DNA of 64,000 nt from Granulicella aggregans. GTDB taxonomy: Bacteria; Acidobacteriota; Terriglobia; Terriglobales; Acidobacteriaceae. Shown piece after piece: positions 54,655 through 63,637 of this stretch; the first letter of the stretch is position 1, and each line of letters begins with the position of its first letter. Below the pieces are notes generated by a model. The model saw only the letters and a program-made list of their open reading frames with translations. It searched no databases and was not told the origin of the DNA. Both the position numbers and the translations under genes were made by a program. The stretch lies in the NCBI RefSeq assembly GCF_014203275.1, contig NZ_JACHIP010000006.1:1-64000 (forward strand), in the 5' to 3' direction.

Positions 54655-54683
54655 TTGACATACTGCGTCATCCGCTCTAGTCT
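54655..54683 (+). promoter_or_regulatory. Candidate promoter of TonB-receptor leader
   Basis: A perfect TTGACA (54655-54660), a 17-base spacer and TAGTCT (54678-54683) would start an RNA near 54690. That RNA covers both leader ORFs and both terminators. The -10 box is weak. Confidence 0.5.
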
Positions 54684-54724
54684 TCGAAAAGTTACCCGAT
54701 AATCTCTCGTAGGAAACTCTCTTG

Positions 54725-54811
54725 ATGTTTCGTGCTACCCAATCCATGTATCTCCGCCGCACGGCCTGTTGTATCCGCCGCGCCGGAATATGTTGTGGGC
54801 ACTGCATCTGA
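54725..54811 (+). CDS. Cys-rich leader ORF 1 of TonB-receptor attenuator
   Basis: This 28-codon ORF has five Cys codons: RRTACC at 11-16, GICC at 21-24 and a further Cys at 27. AGGAA lies about 10 bases before the ATG. An intrinsic terminator follows 39 bases after the stop. GTGGGCA (54795-54801), inside the ORF, can pair with TGCCCAC (54849-54855), the 5' arm of that terminator. A ribosome stalled at the first Cys pair (54767-54772) would leave this segment free to block the terminator. A ribosome that finishes the ORF would cover it. It shares CTCTCGTA and CAATCCATG, in the same order and spacing, with leader ORF 2. Expression is inferred, not shown. Confidence 0.55.
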   Translation: MFRATQSMYLRRTACCIRRAGICCGHCI

Positions 54812-54850
54812 GCTTCTCTTCGATCGAGATAAACCCCAGAAAGCACACTG

Positions 54851-54877
54851 CCCACCCGTAGTTCCGGTGGGTTTTTT
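54851..54877 (+). terminator. Intrinsic terminator (attenuator 1)
   Basis: CCCACC pairs with GGTGGG across a 9-base loop and is followed by six T. It lies in the leader of the TonB-receptor gene, 280 bases before its start, so it would stop transcription prematurely unless the antiterminator forms. Confidence 0.75.
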
Positions 54878-54959
54878 CTTGACCCGGCGCATGGGCAGGA
54901 ATCCGAAGTGATGCCCTCTTCTCTGTTTTCGAACCCCGACTCTCGTACTGGAGTTCTGA

Positions 54960-55055
54960 GTGATTTACCCGCAATCCATGAATTGTTGTTTCAGGGCGAC
55001 CAATAGGACGCGCTCAAGCGCAATCTCGTCTGAAACTATCGCCGCATTGTGTTGA
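54960..55055 (+). CDS. Cys-Cys leader ORF 2 of TonB-receptor attenuator
   Basis: This 31-codon ORF starts at GTG, with GGAG 6 bases upstream. Residues 5-10 read QSMNCC, and the last residue before TGA is again Cys. The segment TCTCGT at 55024-55029, within the ORF, is complementary to ACGAGA (55088-55093) in the 5' arm of the terminator that follows. Stalling at the Cys pair (codons 9-10) would leave that segment free. The sequence motifs and terminator lie 232-236 bases from those of leader ORF 1, which indicates a tandem duplication of the whole module. Confidence 0.5.
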   Translation: MIYPQSMNCCFRATNRTRSSAISSETIAALC

Positions 55056-55082
55056 CCTCCATCTCAACATGAGCAGCTCTAG

Positions 55083-55113
55083 AGCCCACGAGAACAATCT
55101 CGTGGGCTTTTTT
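55083..55113 (+). terminator. Strong intrinsic terminator (attenuator 2)
   Basis: AGCCCACGAGA pairs perfectly with TCTCGTGGGCT (11 bp) around the loop ACAA, and a run of six T follows. It is 44 bases upstream of the TonB-receptor ATG. A terminator here makes sense only as an attenuator or as the 3' end of a separate small RNA. Confidence 0.9.
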
Positions 55114-55156
55114 CTTTCTCTTGGAACAACGTACGACCTATCAGGAGCCAGTTGTG

Positions 55157-58100
55157 ATGAAGACGCTATTTCTAAATAAAATCGGCCTCGTGCGACTTGC
55201 CTTAGCGGCCGCCCTTGCTCTCGGGGCCGTTCGAGCAGACGCGCAGAACAGCGCGGCGATCTCCGGCTCCGTGCAGGACAGCCAGAAGGCACAGATCGGC
55301 GGCGCCACCGTAACCGCAACCCGCGCCGAGACCGGTGATGTCCATGAGACCAGGTCCGACGACTCCGGCTTCTTCTCCTTCCCCGTACTAATCCCGGGAA
55401 AATATGAGATTAAGGTCGAGAAGGCAGGCTTCGGCACCCAAACACAAACAGGAGTACAACTCTTGACTGGCCAGACAACACCGGTCGAGTTTGTCGTCAC
55501 GCCAGGCCAGGTGGAGCAGTCGATCGACGTGCAGACGGATGCAGCGTTGCTACAGACTGCAGCCTCTTCGGTGACCAACGTGATCGAGAACAAGACCATC
55601 ACCAACTTTCCGCTAATCGATCGGCGCGCGACACAATTGCAGCGGCTCAATGGTTTTGTAGTTGGAGGCGGCACGGGCTCTGGCGCATATTTCGCGATTG
55701 CCGGTGGCCGTGGCGGAAACGCAAACTACACGGTCGATGGCGGAACGACACAGAACCTGCTGCAGGGCGTACCCACACAGATGTTCGACCTGCCCATCGA
55801 CTCGTTGCAGGAGTTCAGCCTCAGTGTGAGCGACTACACGGCTGAGCTTGGCCGCTCCGGCGGCGGCGTCATCCAGATGACGACTAAGTCCGGCACGAAT
55901 AACTATCACGGGAGCGGATACATCTACTACCGCAACCAGGACCTTCAGGCCGTTCCGCTCTTTACGACAAAGAATCCGCCCTTGAAGTACAAACTCTTCG
56001 GCGGAAGTATCGGCGGTCCCATCAAGAAGGACAAGACCTTCTTCTTCTTTACCTACGAAGGAAAGCTTCAGACGTCGACGAACGTACTACTTCTGAGCGT
56101 ACCTACGGCGGCCGAACGCGCTGGCGACTTCAGTGCGATCGCAACCCCGATCATCGATCCTAAGACTGGCAAACAAGTCATTGGAGACGACGGGACCCTG
56201 AATAAAATCCCCGTGTCGGAGCTTGACCCATACGGAGTTAAATTGGCGTCGTATTATCCGCTGCCAAACGTCGCGGGGGCCTCGATCAACAGCAACAACT
56301 ACAGCAGCAATAATCCCGCACCCGCGGTCTTCAATGACTATGTTGTACGGCTCGATCACACCTTCGGCCAGAAGGATTCTATCTACGGACGCTTCCTCGC
56401 TCAGCCGGATCATACCGACACTCAGGATGTCTTCCCTACTCCCGGAACAGACAGCTACGGCGTGCTCTCGCATAACTACTACTACAATCCTTCCGCGACC
56501 TGGAATCATATCTTCAACGCGAAGCTGCTCAACGAAGCTCGCGTGACATTCACCAGACGCCAGTCACTCTCGATCAGCCATGGAGTGAAGTCGACGGCGG
56601 CTACGGATTTAGGTCTACCCGGAACCAATCCAACGTTTTTCCCCGGAGTTACGGTCAACGGCCTGAATGCAATCGGAAATACATCCCAACAGCAGCGACT
56701 GCAGACTCCTATTGTCAGCAATGAATACACCGATAACTTTTCCTGGCAGCGCAACAGTCATCAGTTCAAGTTTGGTGTGGATTATCGCACCGCCGCGGAT
56801 GGCGATCTTTATTCACCCTCGGGTGGTGGATTTTTCACCTTCAACAACACGGGTGTCAGTACGAACACTGCTGCGGGAAGCTTGGCAAACCTGCTCTGGG
56901 GCCGCGTCGCTTCAGCCAGCCGGCAGGAGACCTTATACCTCCACTCACTTGCATGGAGTGTAGGTCTCTATGCTCAGGACAACTGGCACGTGAACGATCG
57001 TCTTACACTGAACTACGGTCTTCGCTGGGACGTGGACTCGCCCCGCTACCTCAGCGATAACCGCCAGAACTCCTTCGACACAACGCAGAGTAACCCCGTC
57101 TCAAATACGCCGGGCGTCATCACCTTTGCTGGCATCAATGGGCAGAGTAAGTATGCCAATAACTTCGACGACGCCCTCTTCGGGCCGCGGTTCGGATTCG
57201 CCTATACGCCGCGCGAGCATAGCGTGGTTCGCGGAGGCTTCTCGGTGCTTTACCCTGGCGAGTACGATCAGGCGACACCGATCGTCTTGAACACCGGCTT
57301 CTCGAATGCAGTCACCGTATCCTCTTCAAATCCCGGCTCGGGCACGCCGGCGTTCCTGCTGAAAGACAATGCAACCGCAGGCACGGGACTTGCCGCTGTC
57401 CCGACGCTCGATCAATTGACGTCTGGGTACGGTGCCGTCGCAGTGGGACAGAGGCCCTACATCGCTCCACAGTTCATCGCACCGCATCGTCTGACTGGCT
57501 ACATCTATCAGGCGAACTTCAACGTGCAGCATGAGTTCGCAGGGAGTCTCCTGTTTGAGGCTGGATATCTAGGGACCTTTGGGCACCATCTTCCTAGCCC
57601 ATCCGCCGAAGCGATCGACCAGATAACTCCCCAGAACCTCGCACTGATTGCCGCCAATCCCTCAGCCTATCCCAATACGCAGATTCTCCGTCCCTTCCCG
57701 CAGTTCAACAATGTGCAGAATCTCTATCCGGATATTGGCGCGTCAAAGTACAACGGCGTGAATGTAGGACTGCAAAAGCGCTACAGCCATGGCTTCCAGT
57801 ATCAGGTGAACTACACCTACTCGAAGTTCCTCGATAACCAGACGTCGCGCAGCGAGTTGGCAAGCTACCCCGGAACCAACACTTACACCGACTACTACAA
57901 CCCGCAGGATCGCTGGGGCCTGTCTGGCAACGATGTACGCAACCGGCTCATCGCCAATGGCGTATTTGAGTTGCCGGTTGGCCGCGGCAAACTTGTCGAC
58001 GTGCAGTCACGTTGGCTCAGCCAGACGGTTGGCGGATGGTCCGTCAGCGGCCTTGCTGAGATTCACTCGGGCACTGCGCTTAGCGTGATCGACGCGACGA

Positions 58101-58495
58101 ACAACACGGGCAGTTACTCCGATGGAGTTCGTCCGAACCTTACCGGCGATCCGAACAGCCTCTCTTCATCAAGAGCCAGGGCGCAGAAGATTAACCAGTG
58201 GTTCAATACGGGGGCCTTTACGCAAAATGCTGCATACACCTTCGGGAACGCGCCCCGCACCTTTGGACGCGGACCAAGCCTGATTACGGCAGACTTTACC
58301 TTGCTGAAGCGAGTTGCGCTTCATGACAACCACGGTGTCGAGTTCCGTCTCGAAGCCTTCAACGCCTTCAACCACGCGAACCTTGGCAATCCAAACACAA
58401 CGTTCGGCAGCGCCAGCTTCGGCAAGATCAGCACGCTGCAATCCGGAACTACTCCATCGCGGACATTGCAGCTGGCTGCGCACTACACCTTCTAA
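55157..58495 (+). CDS. TonB-dependent receptor, Oar-like, sulfur-free
   Basis: This protein has 1112 residues from ATG 55157, with AGGAG 9 bases upstream. A signal peptide runs to about 30 (GAVRADAQ), and the carboxypeptidase-regulatory domain is at about 33-115. The plug is at about 130-260 (ITNFPLIDRRATQLQRLNGF, GGGVIQMTTKSGTNNYHG), and the barrel ends in LAAHYTF. The protein has no Cys at all and only three Met (start, QMFDL, QMTTK); the other receptors in the window have several of each. This suits production under sulfur shortage. Two Cys-codon leader ORFs and terminators precede it. Import of a sulfur compound is inferred. Confidence 0.92.
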   Translation: MKTLFLNKIGLVRLALAAALALGAVRADAQNSAAISGSVQDSQKAQIGGATVTATRAETGDVHETRSDDSGFFSFPVLIPGKYEIKVEKAGFGTQTQTGVQLLTGQTTPVEFVVTPGQVEQSIDVQTDAALLQTAASSVTNVIENKTITNFPLIDRRATQLQRLNGFVVGGGTGSGAYFAIAGGRGGNANYTVDGGTTQNLLQGVPTQMFDLPIDSLQEFSLSVSDYTAELGRSGGGVIQMTTKSGTNNYHGSGYIYYRNQDLQAVPLFTTKNPPLKYKLFGGSIGGPIKKDKTFFFFTYEGKLQTSTNVLLLSVPTAAERAGDFSAIATPIIDPKTGKQVIGDDGTLNKIPVSELDPYGVKLASYYPLPNVAGASINSNNYSSNNPAPAVFNDYVVRLDHTFGQKDSIYGRFLAQPDHTDTQDVFPTPGTDSYGVLSHNYYYNPSATWNHIFNAKLLNEARVTFTRRQSLSISHGVKSTAATDLGLPGTNPTFFPGVTVNGLNAIGNTSQQQRLQTPIVSNEYTDNFSWQRNSHQFKFGVDYRTAADGDLYSPSGGGFFTFNNTGVSTNTAAGSLANLLWGRVASASRQETLYLHSLAWSVGLYAQDNWHVNDRLTLNYGLRWDVDSPRYLSDNRQNSFDTTQSNPVSNTPGVITFAGINGQSKYANNFDDALFGPRFGFAYTPREHSVVRGGFSVLYPGEYDQATPIVLNTGFSNAVTVSSSNPGSGTPAFLLKDNATAGTGLAAVPTLDQLTSGYGAVAVGQRPYIAPQFIAPHRLTGYIYQANFNVQHEFAGSLLFEAGYLGTFGHHLPSPSAEAIDQITPQNLALIAANPSAYPNTQILRPFPQFNNVQNLYPDIGASKYNGVNVGLQKRYSHGFQYQVNYTYSKFLDNQTSRSELASYPGTNTYTDYYNPQDRWGLSGNDVRNRLIANGVFELPVGRGKLVDVQSRWLSQTVGGWSVSGLAEIHSGTALSVIDATNNTGSYSDGVRPNLTGDPNSLSSSRARAQKINQWFNTGAFTQNAAYTFGNAPRTFGRGPSLITADFTLLKRVALHDNHGVEFRLEAFNAFNHANLGNPNTTFGSASFGKISTLQSGTTPSRTLQLAAHYTF

Positions 58496-58626
58496 CCAAT
58501 CGCGTCCTCGCAGAGCGAGCGGCTTCCTCCTTACACGGGGCGGCCGCTGCTCCGGCTCCAACGTTAGAAGGAGAGAGCAGCTTGGAATATGCCGAAAGGC
58601 TCTGCTCAACCGTCGACCTTCGTCTT

Positions 58627-59934
58627 CTAGGCGAACCCTAGAAAATCCCCCGGCACCACTCGCGCTCCGGGGAAGACTCGTTCCATGTCTTTCGATCCGA
58701 GGGTTTTATACACTGCCTCGCCCAGAACGCGGCGGAAGTCCGTAGTCACGGCAAGATCGCGGCCCTCGTTCAGCTGGCCATCACTCAAGCCCGGCCATTT
58801 GCCGTAGACTTTGCCGCCCTTCACCTGCCCGCCCAGCACGAACATCACGTTCGCGTGACCGTGATCAGTACCACCGGTACCATTCTGCCGGGCGGTACGG
58901 CCAAACTCCGACATGGTCACCAGCGTGATGTTTTCAGCCTCTGCTCCCATGTCCCTCCAGAACGCTGAGATCGCCTCGGAGAACTCCTTCAAACGTCCCG
59001 CAAGCTGCCCGGTTGCCGCTCCCTGGTTCTGGTGCGTGTCCCATCCACCAATGTCGGAGAACGCCGCTTCCACTCCGAGGTTCGCCTTCATCAACTGCGC
59101 GATCTGCTTCATGCTGTTGCCGAAGCCGCCCTTGGGATACGCCACGCCTGCTGCAGGCTGATACTTAGCGGGGTCAGCAGACTTGAGCATCTTCACCGCT
59201 TCGAAGGTTTCCTGTCCCGTGCCGTGAAGCACTGCGTCCGTACTCTCGTCGTACATCGCCTGAAACGCATTCGATAAGGCACTGGTCTGCTGGCCTTTAC
59301 CGGCGACCGAAAAGTCTGCGACATTGGCCACCGCCACCGCTGGCACCCTGCCTGCAAGCGTGCGCGGAACCTGCGTCCCCAGCGCGACGGCACGGAATGG
59401 CGAGAGCTTCCCGGAGGTCTTCTCGTCTGCGAGGGCTCTGTTCAGCCAGCCGTCCTCGGTCGACTTGATTCCAGGGGTGCCGCTCTCCATAAAGTCCTGG
59501 GCGTCGAAGTGCGACCGTGACGAATCCGTCGATCCCGCCGCATGAATCACGGCCAGGTGTCCTTGTTCGTAGAGCGGCTTGAAACTTGCCAACGCTGGAT
59601 GCAGGCCAAAGAACCCGTCCAGGTCCAGAACCTCATTCGGTTTGATCGCGATCGAGGGCCGCATCGAGTAGTAGTTCTTCTCGCGATAGGGGACGACAAC
59701 GTTTAACCCATCTGCGGCCCCACGCTGGAAAAGCACCACCAGCTTCTTCTTGTTTGCTGCGGCGGTCGTCATCTCCGCCATGACGCTGCGATGCAAAAAG
59801 GCGGGAATCACGGAGGTCCCGATGAGGGCGAGCGCGCCGTTCTTCATAAACCCGCGCCGCGAAACCGCGCGCCGCGCCAAGTCTCGCCCGTGCAGGTCAC
59901 AGCCCCAATCGCTCGAATCTTTCAAAATCGCCAT
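58627..59934 (-). CDS. DUF1501 twin-arginine exported protein
   Basis: This protein has 435 residues from ATG 59934, with GGAG 6 bases upstream; GTG at 59946 is the alternative. The twin-arginine signal is SRRGFMKNGALALIGTSVI. The DUF1501 core follows (KLVVLFQRGAADGLNVVVPY, SHFDAQDFMESGTPG, VTMSEFGRTARQNGTGGTDHG). It is the second DUF1501 protein in the window and differs from the one at 49.7 kb; here no PSD1 or DUF1800 partner is adjacent. It is convergent with the sulfur-free receptor. Confidence 0.88.
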   Translation of the reverse strand: MAILKDSSDWGCDLHGRDLARRAVSRRGFMKNGALALIGTSVIPAFLHRSVMAEMTTAAANKKKLVVLFQRGAADGLNVVVPYREKNYYSMRPSIAIKPNEVLDLDGFFGLHPALASFKPLYEQGHLAVIHAAGSTDSSRSHFDAQDFMESGTPGIKSTEDGWLNRALADEKTSGKLSPFRAVALGTQVPRTLAGRVPAVAVANVADFSVAGKGQQTSALSNAFQAMYDESTDAVLHGTGQETFEAVKMLKSADPAKYQPAAGVAYPKGGFGNSMKQIAQLMKANLGVEAAFSDIGGWDTHQNQGAATGQLAGRLKEFSEAISAFWRDMGAEAENITLVTMSEFGRTARQNGTGGTDHGHANVMFVLGGQVKGGKVYGKWPGLSDGQLNEGRDLAVTTDFRRVLGEAVYKTLGSKDMERVFPGARVVPGDFLGFA

Positions 59935-60020
59935 GGCAGACTCCACATCGCAGCAGGCTTGGAACGAGCGCCCGCAGCAGCTCTACCCAGTCAAACGCCG
60001 ATCTGCGGGTTAAGTTGCCC

Positions 60021-62225
60021 TTAAAACGCTGCGAGTTCCGCAATCGCTTTGTAGACATCATCCGCCTGCGGCAGGATCACGTCCTCCAGCGCCGGCTGAT
60101 AGGCCACAAAGGTGTCCATCGCAGCAACTCGGCGCACGGGGGCGTCGAGATCGTGGAAGAGTTCGTCACCGATCCGGGCGGCGATCTCTGCGCCATAGCC
60201 CCAGCTCTGCATATCTTCGTGGGCCACAATGACGCGGTTCGTCTTGCGCACGGACTCGGCGATCGTCTCCCAGTCGTAGGGGCTGAGGGTTCGGAGGTCG
60301 ATCAACTCGACGCTAATGCCCAGCTCGCGCTCGATCTTCATGGCAGCCTGCAGAGCTCTGGGCACAACCGCTCCGTAGGTCACCACCGTGACGTCTGTGC
60401 CAGCCTTCACGATCTTGGCTTTGCCGAACGGGATTGCGTACTCCGGCCCCGGATACATCGCGCGGCCAAATGTTTCGCGGTACAGGCGCTTGTGTTCGAG
60501 GAACAGCACCGGATCATCGCAGCGGATCGCTGTTCGCAGCAGGCCGACGGCGTCGAGGGCGTTCGACGGCATCACCACGCGGATTCCGGGCGTATGCGTG
60601 AAGATGCTCTCGCCCGACTGCGAGTGATAGATCGAGCCGCCAGTAAGATAGCCGCCAATCGGCACACGGATCACGACCGGGCAGCTGTACTCTCCGTTTG
60701 AGCGCCACCGGATCACGGAGAGTTCGTTCCGCATCTGGTGGACGGCGGGCCAGATGTAGTCGAAGAACTGGATCTCGACAACGGGCTTCATGCCGCGCAC
60801 GGCCATGCCCACCGCGCGGCCCACGATGTTGGCTTCGGCGAGCGGGGAGTTCCAGCAGCGGTCGTTGCCGAACTCATTTTGCAGACCGGAGGTGAGCTTG
60901 AAGACGCCGCCCTTGCCTTTGATCTTCCCTGCCCGGAGCGCGGTGTCGCGGGTGGCGTCGGCTACGTCCTCGCCGAAGACGACGATGCGCTCGTCGCGGC
61001 GCATCTCGTCCTTCAGGCAGGCATTGATAAGGTCTGCCATGGTGCGTTCGGCGTCGTCCGGGGTGCGCTGCGGCTCGGTGGAGAATCGGGGATCGGTGAC
61101 GCTCAGGTCTTCGGAATAAACATGCTTGAGAATCGCCTCCCGCGTTGCAACCGGCAGAGGGCCACGCACCGCGCGGTCGGCTGCGCGCTGCACTTCTTCG
61201 TCCACCTGGCGTTCGAGGCGGTCGATCTCGGCTTCGTTGAGGATACCCTCGCGCAGCAGGTACATCTGCATCCTGGCGATGGGGTCCTTCAGCGAGTCCG
61301 CTTCGACTTCTTCGGCGGAGCGATACTGGCGTTCGTCGTCTGAGAGCGAGTGCGAGTAAGGCCGCACCACGTGGCCGTGCACCAGCGCCGGACCATGGCC
61401 TGCGCGGCAGTAGGCGACTGCTTCCACCATGGCTTTGTAGCTGGCGATGGCGTCGGTTCCGTCAATTTCCGCAAAGTGGAAGTTGGGGAAGTTTGCCACC
61501 AGCTTCGAGATGTTTCCGCCGGGTGTGTTTGCCTCGACCGGGGTGGAGATCGCGTAGCCGTTATCTTCGACCACGAAGACGATCGGCAGCTTGGCATTCG
61601 AAGCGGTGTTCAGCGACTCCCAGAACTCGCCCTGGCTGGTCGAGCCTTCGCCGATGGAGACATAGACGACTTCGTCGGCTTCGAACTTCACATCCTTATA
61701 CTGCCGGTAGTCGATGCCTGAGGAGAGGGCTGGCTTGGCTGAGGCTTCGGGATGGTTGCGGAAGTACCGCCCAGCCTCTGCGCAGCCTACCGCGTGCAGG
61801 CACTGGGTCGCCGTGGCGGAGGACTGGGTGACGATGTTCAGCTTCTTGATACCCCAGTGCGAGGGCATCTGGCGGCCACCGCTCGCGGGGTCGTCGGCCG
61901 CGCCGACAGCCTGCAGTAGCTGCTCTTCGACCGTGTTGCCGAGCGTCAGGCAGATTGCGCGGTCGCGATAGTACGGGAAGAACCAGTCGTAGCCGGGACG
62001 CATCGCCATTCCAGCGGCGACCAGAAGCGCCTCGTGTCCGGCGCAGGATATCTGGAAGAAGATCTTCTGCTGCCGCTTGAGGACGATCTCGCGGTCGTCC
62101 GTTCGGCGCGACAGGTACATCAGCCGGTAGAACTCAATCAATTGTTCGCGATCTAACAGGGTATCGTCCGCTTCCTGCACGGACGTAGACGAGCCGTTAA
62201 GGCTCGGTAAAGTTTTGCGACCCAT
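60021..62225 (-). CDS. 2-oxoacid dehydrogenase E1, fused alpha and beta subunits
   Basis: This protein has 734 residues from ATG 62225, with GAGGA about 7 bases upstream. The first 390 residues are an E1-alpha (FFPYYRDRAI, thiamine-diphosphate site GEGSTSQGEFWESLN...VEDNGYAIS). The second half is an E1-beta (VFGEDVAD, GNDRCWNSPLAEANIVGRAVG, LIDLRTLSPYDWETI). Such fusions act on branched-chain or pyruvate-like 2-oxoacids and need a separate E2 and E3, which are not in this window. It is a cytoplasmic enzyme that makes acyl-CoA precursors, for example for branched fatty acids. Confidence 0.92.
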   Translation of the reverse strand: MGRKTLPSLNGSSTSVQEADDTLLDREQLIEFYRLMYLSRRTDDREIVLKRQQKIFFQISCAGHEALLVAAGMAMRPGYDWFFPYYRDRAICLTLGNTVEEQLLQAVGAADDPASGGRQMPSHWGIKKLNIVTQSSATATQCLHAVGCAEAGRYFRNHPEASAKPALSSGIDYRQYKDVKFEADEVVYVSIGEGSTSQGEFWESLNTASNAKLPIVFVVEDNGYAISTPVEANTPGGNISKLVANFPNFHFAEIDGTDAIASYKAMVEAVAYCRAGHGPALVHGHVVRPYSHSLSDDERQYRSAEEVEADSLKDPIARMQMYLLREGILNEAEIDRLERQVDEEVQRAADRAVRGPLPVATREAILKHVYSEDLSVTDPRFSTEPQRTPDDAERTMADLINACLKDEMRRDERIVVFGEDVADATRDTALRAGKIKGKGGVFKLTSGLQNEFGNDRCWNSPLAEANIVGRAVGMAVRGMKPVVEIQFFDYIWPAVHQMRNELSVIRWRSNGEYSCPVVIRVPIGGYLTGGSIYHSQSGESIFTHTPGIRVVMPSNALDAVGLLRTAIRCDDPVLFLEHKRLYRETFGRAMYPGPEYAIPFGKAKIVKAGTDVTVVTYGAVVPRALQAAMKIERELGISVELIDLRTLSPYDWETIAESVRKTNRVIVAHEDMQSWGYGAEIAARIGDELFHDLDAPVRRVAAMDTFVAYQPALEDVILPQADDVYKAIAELAAF

Positions 62226-62367
62226 GCCATTTTCCTCGACGCGATTGACGATCCGAACCACTACCGATTGTACCGATTTCTCGGAGGATTCACACTTTGC
62301 CACACGGCTGTGACGGTAGGCAAATCGCAGCCGCCGAAGACCGGCGAGGCTCTCAGCAAAGGAAAAA

Positions 62368-62396
62368 GGATGGCCGCGAAGACTTCGCGGCCATCC
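62368..62396 (-). terminator. Intrinsic terminator of cupin gene
   Basis: On the minus strand GGATGGCCGCGAAG pairs with CTTCGCGGCCATCC, and TTTTT follows. It lies 27 bases after the cupin gene stop. Confidence 0.85.
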
Positions 62397-62422
62397 CTTT
62401 GAAGCTACTCAATCGAGGGCGC

Positions 62423-63379
62423 TTATCCGTGACGGAGTTTGTGGGCGACCTTGAGTCCGAAGCGCACCGGAACGATCGCGCGCGCTTTGAGTCCATCCAA
62501 CTGCGGGTTTTTCGTCGGCGCAGCAGGATGTAAACCGACCTTCCGCTCGAAGTAGTTGAAAGCACGGGTGAGACCGATCTGCTTGTCCAGCGCGGTCTCG
62601 TAGACCAGGCTGTAGGAGATCGAACGGACCGCCCGCGTCTGCACCCAGTGGGGCGAGTTCTGCGGCTGGTGGAATCCGACTCCGGCCTTCAGGGGGAAGA
62701 AGTGGTCCTGGTCCGGATTCAGCTTTGACATGTCCAACTGTCCGATGCTGACTCGGCCGCGCGAGTAGAACGTCTCCAACTCCTCCTCGGTCACCTGATC
62801 AGGCGGATAAGCGTGGTAGTCCTTGTCACCTTCGATCTGGGTGAAGAAGGCGACCTCGGGATCGAAGTGGAGAGCCGTCGTCGCAGCGGCGGAGGTAATG
62901 AAGATGCTCGACTGGATCCGGCGGATTGGCTGGTTGCCCAGGCCGCCAGGCAAGGCGCGAAGTTGTTGAATCAAGCCATTCATCAGATCGCGAAAGCGTA
63001 CGTCGTAGTTCTCCGGCCGCTTCAGCAGGATGCGAGTGGGCTTCTCATCCAGCTTGCGGATCGCTTCAACTGGCTTCAAGACGATCTGCTCGGTGTCGAA
63101 GAAGGCGGCATCTGCTTTCGGGCTGGATCCGGTGACGAAGTAGTCGTTCGGCGAAGCGCCGGTGTAGCGGTCTGCCAGGTCGCAGATGGATTCGAACTGG
63201 AAGAGATCAAGCTTATGCAGATTGTGCTGGAAGCTGAACGGGGTGTTGTTGTACAGGGCCGAGTACGAAGCTGGATCAATCTCCAGGCGAGCATCTTTCG
63301 ATGTGAGAGTCTCTACCGTGGGCAGAGCGGATGTCAGCGGAGAGGGCTGAGAAAGTTCGGATATGACGTGTGCGGCCAA
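62423..63379 (-). CDS. JmjC-like cupin protein
   Basis: This protein has 318 residues from TTG 63379, with GGAGG 5 bases upstream; TTG 63406 is an alternative. TALHFDPEVAFFTQIEGDKDYHAYPP shows the HxD iron ligands (about His171, Asp173) and the lysine for 2-oxoglutarate. GVGFHQPQNSPHWVQT supplies the distal His. This is the cupin_8/JmjC-like fold, usually 2-oxoglutarate- and Fe(II)-dependent hydroxylases; the target is unknown. It ends in a strong terminator and is probably monocistronic. Confidence 0.8.
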   Translation of the reverse strand: MAAHVISELSQPSPLTSALPTVETLTSKDARLEIDPASYSALYNNTPFSFQHNLHKLDLFQFESICDLADRYTGASPNDYFVTGSSPKADAAFFDTEQIVLKPVEAIRKLDEKPTRILLKRPENYDVRFRDLMNGLIQQLRALPGGLGNQPIRRIQSSIFITSAAATTALHFDPEVAFFTQIEGDKDYHAYPPDQVTEEELETFYSRGRVSIGQLDMSKLNPDQDHFFPLKAGVGFHQPQNSPHWVQTRAVRSISYSLVYETALDKQIGLTRAFNYFERKVGLHPAAPTKNPQLDGLKARAIVPVRFGLKVAHKLRHG

Positions 63380-63637
63380 GACAACCTCCGGCAAGCGCGG
63401 ATGCAAATTTATTCAATATGGTTGCAAGTTAGCAGACGACGCTCGCCAGATCACCCAATAAGGCCTTGGACATCGGACGAGAGTAACCGAATTAGAAGGT
63501 TACGGTAATCGCGAAGTTCTCTCCATTTCCAGGGCCCGAACGGCCTTAGCTAATGAAACAAAACCAAAGTTTGCGTCTTCGGAACGAGTAGACACCGGGA
63601 ACTCCGCTCTGCAAAAAAGCACGTAGCAGCCCGACCT

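Noticed and set aside
54383..54661. 92-codon minus-strand frame over the PSD1 leader
   Set aside because: It crosses the promoter at 54506-54534 and has no family features; the shorter Cys-Cys ORF in another frame fits the promoter better.
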